Positions 1 through 4,443 of a stretch of DNA of 5,571 nt are shown piece by piece (within the stretch, counting starts at the first letter, position 1; each line of letters opens with the position of its first letter). The stretch spans positions 1 through 5,571 of the forward strand of contig JAPUKT010000269.1 in NCBI GenBank assembly GCA_027295555.1, written 5' to 3'. Source of the DNA: Deltaproteobacteria bacterium. Lineage in GTDB: Bacteria; Myxococcota_A; Polyangia; Polyangiales; Houyiibacteriaceae. The position numbers were made by a program, and so were the translations under genes. Below the pieces are notes generated by a model. It was not told the origin of the DNA. It searched no databases and saw only the letters and a list, made by a program, of their open reading frames with translations.

Positions 1-42
1 TAGCGGGCGGGTGGCAAATCGGGCAAACGCACGAGCAAGACG
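1..42 (+). other. Leader of the EF-G gene; possible tail of an upstream gene
   Basis: The EF-G frame has a TAG stop at 1-3 and no ATG, GTG or TTG codon before 43, so the EF-G start is fixed. Only a weak Shine-Dalgarno-like stretch (GAGCAAG, 33-39) precedes it. A second frame is open from position 2 and ends in TGA at 44-46, giving an ATGA overlap with the EF-G start. That could be the tail of an upstream gene, but 14 codons with A-rich third positions are not enough to call it. The TAG at 1-3 could equally be the end of the upstream gene. Confidence 0.3.
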
Positions 43-2133
43 ATGAAAGACCTTAGTAAATATCGAAACATTGGCATTTTCGCGCACGTGGATGCCGGCA
101 AGACCACGACCACCGAGCGCATCCTCAAGCTCACCGGCAAGATCCACAAAATCGGCGAGGTGCACGACGGTGCGGCCACCACCGACTTCATGGAGCAGGA
201 ACAGGAGCGCGGCATCACGATTCAGTCCGCGGCGACGACGTGCTTCTGGGATGGTCATCAGTTGAACATCATCGACACGCCGGGACACGTCGATTTCACC
301 ATCGAGGTCTATCGTTCGCTCAAGGTGCTCGACGGAGGGGTGGGTGTGTTCTGTGGCTCGGGCGGTGTGGAACCACAGTCCGAGACCAACTGGCGCTACG
401 CCAACGACTCCAAAGTCGCCCGCCTGATTTTCGTCAACAAGCTCGACCGCCTCGGCGCCGACTTTTACAGAGTCGTCGACCAGATCGAGTCCGCGTTGGA
501 CGCGAAACCGCTCGTGATGGTGCTGCCGATCGGCACCGAGGCCGACTTCGTGGGTGTCGTCGATCTGCTCACCCGAAAAGCGCACGTGTGGGACGATTCG
601 GGCCAGCCTGAAAACTTCGAGGTCCAAGAGGTTCCCGAGGACATGAAGGAGCTGGTCGAGAAATATCGCTTCGAGCTCATCGAAACCGCGGTCGAACAAG
701 ACGACGACGCGATGGAGCAGTACCTCGAAGGCAACGAGCCTGACATCGATACGATCAAGGCCTGCATTCGCAAGGGCACACGGGATCTCGTGTTCTTCCC
801 AACCTTCTGTGGCTCGGCCTTCAAAAACAAGGGCGTGCAGCAGGTGCTCGACGGCGTCGTCGCGTACCTGCCGGATCCCACCGAGGTTCCGCCGCAGCCG
901 GAGGTCGACCTCGAGGGCCACGAGACTGGCGAGTTCGTCGTGGTCGATGCGAGCAAGCCGGTTCGCGCGCTAGCGTTCAAGATCATGGAGGACCGATTCG
1001 GTGCGCTCACCTTCACGCGCATCTACTCGGGCACGATCAACAAGGGCGACACTCTGATCAACACCGCCACCGGCAAGACCGAGCGCATCGGTCGGATGGT
1101 GGAGATGCACGCCAACGACCGGACCATCGTGGACTCGGCCCAGGCTGGCGACATCGTCGCGATGGTCGGCCTGAAGGGCGTTCGCACGGGCCACACGCTG
1201 GCGGACACCAAGGCGCCCGCGACGCTCGAGCCGATGGTGTTTCCGGATCCAGTCATTTCGATTGCGGTCGCTACCAAGGACAAGGCCAGCAGCGAGAAGC
1301 TCAGCACTGCGCTCGGCAAGATGATCGCGGAGGACCCGTCCTTCCACGTAGAGGTCGACCAAGAGTCCGGCGAAACCATTCTCAAGGGGATGGGCGAGCT
1401 CCATCTCGACATCAAGGTCGACATCCTTCGCCGAAGTCATGGCGTCGAGGTCGAGGTCGGCGCGCCACAGGTCGCCTATCGCGAGACCGTGACCCAGGCG
1501 ATCGATGATAACTACACGCACAAGAAGCAGACCGGCGGTTCGGGTCAGTTCGCCAAGATCGCCTATCGCATCGAGCCCACCGAGCCCGGCGAAGGTTTCG
1601 TGTTCGAGTCGAAGATCATCGGCGGAAAGATTCCCAAGGAGTTCATTCCGGCCGTCGAGAAGGGCTTCAAGCTCATGAAGGAGACAGGGCCGCTCTGCGG
1701 TTTCCCTATGCTCGACTTCAAGGTCGTCTTGAACGACGGCGCGTTCCACCCGGTCGACTCATCGCAAATGGCATTCGAGATCGCGGCGAAGGCGGCTTTC
1801 CGACAGAGCATGTCGAAGGCGGGCCCGCAGCTTCTTGAGCCGATCATGAAGGTCGACGTCTTCGTTCCCGAAGCCAGCGTGGGCGACGTCATCGGCGATC
1901 TCAACCGTCGACGCGGCATGGTCAACGCACAGGAGAAGGGGCACGCCAACGTCCGCGTCAAGGCCGAGGTCCCCCTGAGCGAAATGTTCGGTTATATCGG
2001 CGATCTTCGCTCTGCGACTTCGGGTCGAGGCCAGTTCTCGATGGAGTTCAGCAACTACGCGCCGGCCCCGCGCAACATCCTCGAGAAGGTTCAGGCCGAG
2101 GTAGCCGAGCGCGAAGCCGCGAAGAAGAAGTAG
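43..2133 (+). CDS. fusA: Elongation factor G, EF-G 2 type (translational GTPase)
   Basis: EF-G is the cytoplasmic GTPase that drives tRNA-mRNA translocation on the ribosome and, with ribosome recycling factor, splits post-termination ribosomes. The 696-residue product has the usual full length. The GTPase motifs are all intact: P-loop AHVDAGKT (14-21), switch I RGITI (56-60), DTPGHVDF (78-85), NKLD (132-135) and the GSAF loop (257-260). Domain II follows (about 305-395), then domain III with GMGELHLDI (449-457). Domain IV carries the tip loop with H569 in FHPVDSS and GDVIGDLNRRRGM (614-626). Domain V has VPLSEMFGYIGDLRS (643-657). A lysine-ended tail closes the protein. The wording of the N-terminus (TDFMEQEQERGITIQ, FCGSGGVEPQSETNWRYAN) recalls from memory the proteins named EF-G 2 in Vibrio and relatives, rather than E. 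coli FusA. No tuf gene follows. Whether it is the main or a second EF-G cannot be settled from this window. Confidence 0.97.
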   Translation: MKDLSKYRNIGIFAHVDAGKTTTTERILKLTGKIHKIGEVHDGAATTDFMEQEQERGITIQSAATTCFWDGHQLNIIDTPGHVDFTIEVYRSLKVLDGGVGVFCGSGGVEPQSETNWRYANDSKVARLIFVNKLDRLGADFYRVVDQIESALDAKPLVMVLPIGTEADFVGVVDLLTRKAHVWDDSGQPENFEVQEVPEDMKELVEKYRFELIETAVEQDDDAMEQYLEGNEPDIDTIKACIRKGTRDLVFFPTFCGSAFKNKGVQQVLDGVVAYLPDPTEVPPQPEVDLEGHETGEFVVVDASKPVRALAFKIMEDRFGALTFTRIYSGTINKGDTLINTATGKTERIGRMVEMHANDRTIVDSAQAGDIVAMVGLKGVRTGHTLADTKAPATLEPMVFPDPVISIAVATKDKASSEKLSTALGKMIAEDPSFHVEVDQESGETILKGMGELHLDIKVDILRRSHGVEVEVGAPQVAYRETVTQAIDDNYTHKKQTGGSGQFAKIAYRIEPTEPGEGFVFESKIIGGKIPKEFIPAVEKGFKLMKETGPLCGFPMLDFKVVLNDGAFHPVDSSQMAFEIAAKAAFRQSMSKAGPQLLEPIMKVDVFVPEASVGDVIGDLNRRRGMVNAQEKGHANVRVKAEVPLSEMFGYIGDLRSATSGRGQFSMEFSNYAPAPRNILEKVQAEVAEREAAKKK

Positions 2134-2194
2134 GCAGTCAGACCAGCGGGGCCGCTCCCAAATCCGCGTCATTCCGGGCGGCCGAGTCCACCGC

Positions 2195-2223
2195 TTCCAT
2201 CTATCCGCCGTTCTGGCTAGACT
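2195..2223 (+). promoter_or_regulatory. Weak sigma70-like promoter candidate
   Basis: TAGACT at 2218-2223 matches four of six bases of the -10 consensus. It is separated by 17 bases from TTCCAT (2195-2200), a poor -35 with only two consensus matches. Transcription would start near 2230, just before the ribosome binding site at 2236 and after the TTG at 2227, so it would exclude that TTG as a start. The call rests on position and spacing and is weak. Confidence 0.2.
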
Positions 2224-2235
2224 CATTTGGTTCGC

Positions 2236-2241
2236 AGGGGG
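2236..2241 (+). promoter_or_regulatory. Ribosome binding site of the pterin dehydratase
   Basis: AGGGGG lies six bases before the ATG at 2248, a good Shine-Dalgarno sequence at normal spacing. It decides the start: the longer reading from TTG 2227 would place this site inside the coding sequence and add seven residues with no family support. Confidence 0.65.
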
Positions 2242-2247
2242 TTGAGA

Positions 2248-2535
2248 ATGCAGAAGCTGACGGAAGCTGAGATCGCTGAGCACATGAAAACCCTCCCAGG
2301 CTGGGAGCTCGGTGAAGATCGCATCCTGCGCAAGTTTCGCTTCAAGAACTTCGTCGAGGCGTTCGGTTGGATGACAAGTGTCGCCCTCGTGGCCGAGGGG
2401 ATGAATCACCACCCCGAATGGCGGAACGTATGGGCGACCGTCGAGGTCGAGCTCACCACGCACGATGCTGGCGGGCTCACCGAGTCCGACATGAAGCTGG
2501 CCTCCAAGATGAACGAGCTCAGTAGGCTCGAATGA
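2248..2535 (+). CDS. phhB: Pterin-4a-carbinolamine dehydratase (PCD/DCoH family)
   Basis: The enzyme dehydrates 4a-hydroxytetrahydrobiopterin (pterin-4a-carbinolamine) to quinonoid dihydropterin, regenerating the cofactor of aromatic amino acid hydroxylases. It is a small cytoplasmic protein. The 95-residue length is typical of the family. The signature [EDKH]-x3-H-[HN]-[PCS]-x5/6-[YWF]-x9-[HW]-x8/15-D is met exactly: E50, H54-H55-P56, W62, H72 and D81. The N-terminal LPGWE (16-20) is also typical. The ATG at 2248 is chosen because of the strong upstream AGGGGG. No phenylalanine hydroxylase gene is in the window. In organisms without one, PCD-like proteins have been linked to molybdopterin enzymes, so the physiological substrate is open. 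The next gene begins 13 bases after the stop, which suggests co-transcription. Confidence 0.95.
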   Translation: MQKLTEAEIAEHMKTLPGWELGEDRILRKFRFKNFVEAFGWMTSVALVAEGMNHHPEWRNVWATVEVELTTHDAGGLTESDMKLASKMNELSRLE

Positions 2536-2548
2536 CCGTGCCCCCGTG

Positions 2549-3814
2549 ATGAAGACGAACGTTCTCATCGCTGGAGGGGGGATCATCGGCTCGGCTGTCG
2601 CTTGGGCGCTCACGGCGCGCGGCGTGTCCAACGTCGTGGTCGTCGACCTCGATTTGACGGGGCTTTACGCTTCGTCTGAGCTCAACGCAGGAGGAGCTCG
2701 CGCCACGTGGTGGCAGCCCGTCAACGTGGAGACATGCGCTGCAACGCTCGAGTTCTTTCGTGAGCACGCCGATTCATTCTCCTTTCGTGAGCGAGGGTAT
2801 CTCTGGCTCCACGGCGATTCCGCTCTTTTCGAGCTGGCTAAGAAAAAGCGCGAGCTCCAGAACGACTTTGGCCTGGGCGTCGAAGTCTTGAGCCCTTCCG
2901 ACGTCGTCGAACGCTTCCCGGCTCTCGACCCCGATCCGGCCCGCCTCGTGGGCGCGACGTTTTCGCCCCGCGACGGACTCGTGAACCCCAACGCGGTTCG
3001 TCAATGGTACCGGCGCGAAGCCGAATCGCTCGGCGCTCGATTCCTGAACCGTCACTACGTGACCGGCGTCAGCACCGCGCGCCAGCCTGGCTCGAAGCGC
3101 CGTGTGAGTTGGGTAGAAGTGACGGAAATCGCAGGTCGCGATCCGACGGACCAGGAGGGAACGATCCGAGACATCCTCACGACTCACGTGGTGCCGCCAG
3201 ATCGGACCAAAGCGCAGGAACGCATCGAGTGCGACGTCGTCGTGAACTGCTTGGGCGCTTGGTCGCCGGTGTTTTCGGCCAAGATCGGGGTTAGCGACGT
3301 CACGGAGCCGACGCGACGGCAGATCTGCATGGTCAGCGTCCAACACGAGGACACCCAACGCGTTCGAGAGCTGCTCTCGCTCGGGATGGTCGTGGACCCG
3401 AGTAATCTCTACTTCCATCCGGAGGGCAACGACATACTGGCCGGCTATTCGATTCCAGAAGAGGCGCCTGGCTTCGACTTCAACTACGATGGCGAGGCGT
3501 TCTTCATGGAACAAATTTGGCCTCGACTAGCCCAATGCTCATCCATATTCGAACGGTGCAAGCACATGCGCGGTTGGTCCGGGCTCTATGCGGTCACGCC
3601 GGACCGCAGCGGAATTGCAGGACCGATCGACGGGTTCACCAACCTCTTCGAGGCGCACTCGTTTACAGGGCGAGGCGTGATGCAGAGCTACGGAATCGCA
3701 ATGGCCTTGGCGGAGTGGATCGACCTCGGCAGCCCGTCTCGCGCAATTGCCGCGCTCACTCGCAACCGTTTCTCCGATCCAAACAAATGGTTAGTCGAAG
3801 ACTTACATATCTAG
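2549..3814 (+). CDS. FAD-dependent oxidoreductase, DAO family, FOXRED1-like
   Basis: This is a flavoprotein of the D-amino acid oxidase / sarcosine oxidase fold, which oxidises amine or amino acid C-N bonds in characterised members. The 421-residue product opens with the dinucleotide-binding strand and GGGIIG (9-14), followed by a second strand ending in D33, the usual ribose-binding acidic position. CDVVVNCLGAWS (228-239) is the second FAD-contact motif, and the C-terminal FAD-binding block runs from WSGLYAVTPDRSGIAGP (343-359) to about 392. The inserted stretch at 170-228 and the C-terminal block look, from memory, most like FOXRED1, whose human form acts in complex I assembly. The usual GHG near the C-terminus is GRG here (374-376). 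I do not know the substrate. The start is ATG 2549 or the GTG just before it at 2546, and neither has a good ribosome binding site. The gene sits 13 bases after the dehydratase, and its last 28 bases overlap the next gene. Confidence 0.88.
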   Translation: MKTNVLIAGGGIIGSAVAWALTARGVSNVVVVDLDLTGLYASSELNAGGARATWWQPVNVETCAATLEFFREHADSFSFRERGYLWLHGDSALFELAKKKRELQNDFGLGVEVLSPSDVVERFPALDPDPARLVGATFSPRDGLVNPNAVRQWYRREAESLGARFLNRHYVTGVSTARQPGSKRRVSWVEVTEIAGRDPTDQEGTIRDILTTHVVPPDRTKAQERIECDVVVNCLGAWSPVFSAKIGVSDVTEPTRRQICMVSVQHEDTQRVRELLSLGMVVDPSNLYFHPEGNDILAGYSIPEEAPGFDFNYDGEAFFMEQIWPRLAQCSSIFERCKHMRGWSGLYAVTPDRSGIAGPIDGFTNLFEAHSFTGRGVMQSYGIAMALAEWIDLGSPSRAIAALTRNRFSDPNKWLVEDLHI

Positions 3815-4269
3815 CATCAGCGGTACTCATGGTCATGCTTACCACTGCGACGGCCTGCGATCGCAACGGGCCGAAAAACCACGACTCAACCGGCGCGGTG
3901 AACGAAAGCCGGGCTCGTAGCCCACGCGACGCCGGGAACAACACGCCCGAGGAGAACAAAGAGCTAGCTCGCTACCTGATCCGCAAGAACTACCCCGAGT
4001 GGAACGGCTCAGGTCAACTACAGTGTCTCGATAACCTCTGGCGGAAGGAGAGCCACTGGAATCATAGAGCGGTGAACAAGCGCACCGGCGCGTGCGGCAT
4101 TCCACAGGCCTATCCATGCAAGAAGATGGTTAAATGGGGCGAGACGTACGCGGTCGATTACCGTCGCAATCCGTGGCCACAGATCGCCTGGGGCTTGCAG
4201 TACATCGAGAAGCGATACGAAACGCCATGCGCAGCCTGGAAGCGATATCAGCGTGGGGCCGGCTACTAG
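3787..4269 (+). CDS. Lipoprotein with lytic transglycosylase-like domain
   Basis: The predicted 160-residue protein is an exported lipoprotein with a lysozyme-like (SLT-type) domain that would cleave or bind peptidoglycan. The signal peptide has a basic start (VSRR), a hydrophobic core (about 6-20) and a lipobox-like ATA-C with the lipidated cysteine at C24. A polar linker (25-55) leads to the domain (about 56-160). Its landmarks are C80-LDNLW, the likely catalytic E88 in RKESHWNHRA, GIPQ (104-107), W135-GLQYI and TPC148-AAW, ending in a GxGY-like tail. The pattern resembles the 'aggregation-promoting factor C-terminal-like' domain that is common in actinobacteria. Four domain cysteines (80, 103, 111, 148) suggest two disulfides. 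Start choice: ATG 3787 gives an ideal signal peptide, whereas 3829 and 3835 lose the basic region. Upstream in-frame sequence is only a shadow of the oxidoreductase gene. The first 16 or so codons are unusually A/T-rich (AGA, ACA, TAT, CTA, TCA), hinting at acquisition. Confidence 0.85.
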   Translation: MVSRRLTYLASAVLMVMLTTATACDRNGPKNHDSTGAVNESRARSPRDAGNNTPEENKELARYLIRKNYPEWNGSGQLQCLDNLWRKESHWNHRAVNKRTGACGIPQAYPCKKMVKWGETYAVDYRRNPWPQIAWGLQYIEKRYETPCAAWKRYQRGAGY

Positions 4270-4271
4270 GC

Positions 4272-4281
4272 CTCCCGGGAG
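4272..4281. repeat. Short perfect palindrome CTCCCGGGAG
   Basis: A 10-base perfect palindrome lies three bases after the lipoprotein stop codon, at the boundary with the copA remnant. It has no loop and no T-run, so it is not a terminator. A protein-binding or junction role is possible but unsupported, and chance is a fair explanation in GC-rich DNA. Confidence 0.3.
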
Positions 4282-4424
4282 AATCTCTTCTTCGCGTTCG
4301 TCTACAACGCGCTCGGGATTCTCGTTGCGGCCGGCGTGTTCTACCCGGTCTTTGGCCTGCGTCCGTCGAGCTCCTCGCGGCTGCAATCTCGCTGATCGTG
4401 CGTTATAGTTCGCCGCTCTTCTGA
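4276..4424 (+). pseudogene. copA: 3' remnant of a CopA-type copper P-type ATPase gene
   Basis: Reading from 4276 gives RENLFFAFVYNALG followed by ILVAAGVFYPVFG up to 4356. This is the highly conserved penultimate membrane segment of P1B-type copper ATPases (family pattern RQNLFFAFxYNALGxPxAAGxxYPxxG). After that the frame degenerates into a serine-rich stretch and stops at TGA 4393-4395. The expected next motif (family pattern LSPxxAAAAMSLSS) reappears in another frame as SVELLAAAISLI at 4362-4397, ending at TGA 4422-4424. A frameshift near 4354-4365 therefore separates the two pieces. Everything upstream in the ATPase (metal-binding domains, the CPC motif, the DKTGT phosphorylation site) is missing, because the lipoprotein gene occupies that place. 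The fragment lacks its own start codon and ribosome binding site. It is most likely a dead remnant left by a deletion or by insertion of the neighbouring module. Confidence 0.82.
4381..4409 (+). promoter_or_regulatory. Candidate promoter of the amidohydrolase gene
   Basis: TATAGT at 4404-4409 matches five of six -10 consensus bases and stands out as an A/T-rich island in GC-rich DNA. CTGCAA (4381-4386), 17 bases upstream, is a partial -35 match (three of six). Transcription from about 4416 would give a leader of nearly 28 bases before the ATG at 4444. The elements lie inside the copA remnant, so the promoter may have arisen or been exposed as that gene decayed. Confidence 0.45.
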
Positions 4425-4430
4425 GCGCAG

Positions 4431-4435
4431 AAAGG
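4431..4435 (+). promoter_or_regulatory. Ribosome binding site of the amidohydrolase gene
   Basis: AAAGG, within AGAAAGGCGGG, ends eight bases before the ATG at 4444. This is a good Shine-Dalgarno sequence at normal spacing and supports that start. Confidence 0.6.
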
Positions 4436-4443
4436 CGGGCCCC

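Larger units (their letters stand above)
2134..2247 (+). other. Intergenic spacer between EF-G and the pterin dehydratase
   Basis: This is the only sizeable gap in the first half of the window. It contains a short inverted repeat, AGCGG / CCGCT at 2145-2156, but the loop is only two bases (four if the stem opens) and no T-run follows, so it is not a convincing terminator. The 3' end holds a weak promoter candidate and the ribosome binding site of the next gene. No small ORF of quality is visible. Confidence 0.5.

Noticed and set aside
970..1749. Long minus-strand open frame opposite EF-G (259 codons)
   Set aside because: It lies fully antisense to a clear EF-G gene, has no recognisable domain, and is the kind of shadow frame expected in GC-rich genes.
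2145..2156. Inverted repeat AGCGG / CCGCT after the EF-G stop as an intrinsic terminator
   Set aside because: The stem is five pairs with a two-base loop and there is no T-run after it.
2227..2247. TTG 2227 as the start of the pterin dehydratase
   Set aside because: The AGGGGG site at 2236-2241 fits ATG 2248, and the seven added residues (VRRGLR-like) have no family counterpart.
1759..2631. Minus-strand open frame of 290 codons across the EF-G end and the dehydratase
   Set aside because: It is antisense to two well-supported genes and has no family features or ribosome binding site.
2774..3514. Minus-strand open frame of 246 codons opposite the oxidoreductase
   Set aside because: Its low-complexity Arg/Val/His-rich translation mirrors the codons of the + strand gene.
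3517..3786. Extended N-terminus of the lipoprotein from ATG 3517
   Set aside because: This stretch overlaps the oxidoreductase coding sequence, translates to Arg-rich shadow sequence, and would bury the clear lipoprotein signal peptide.
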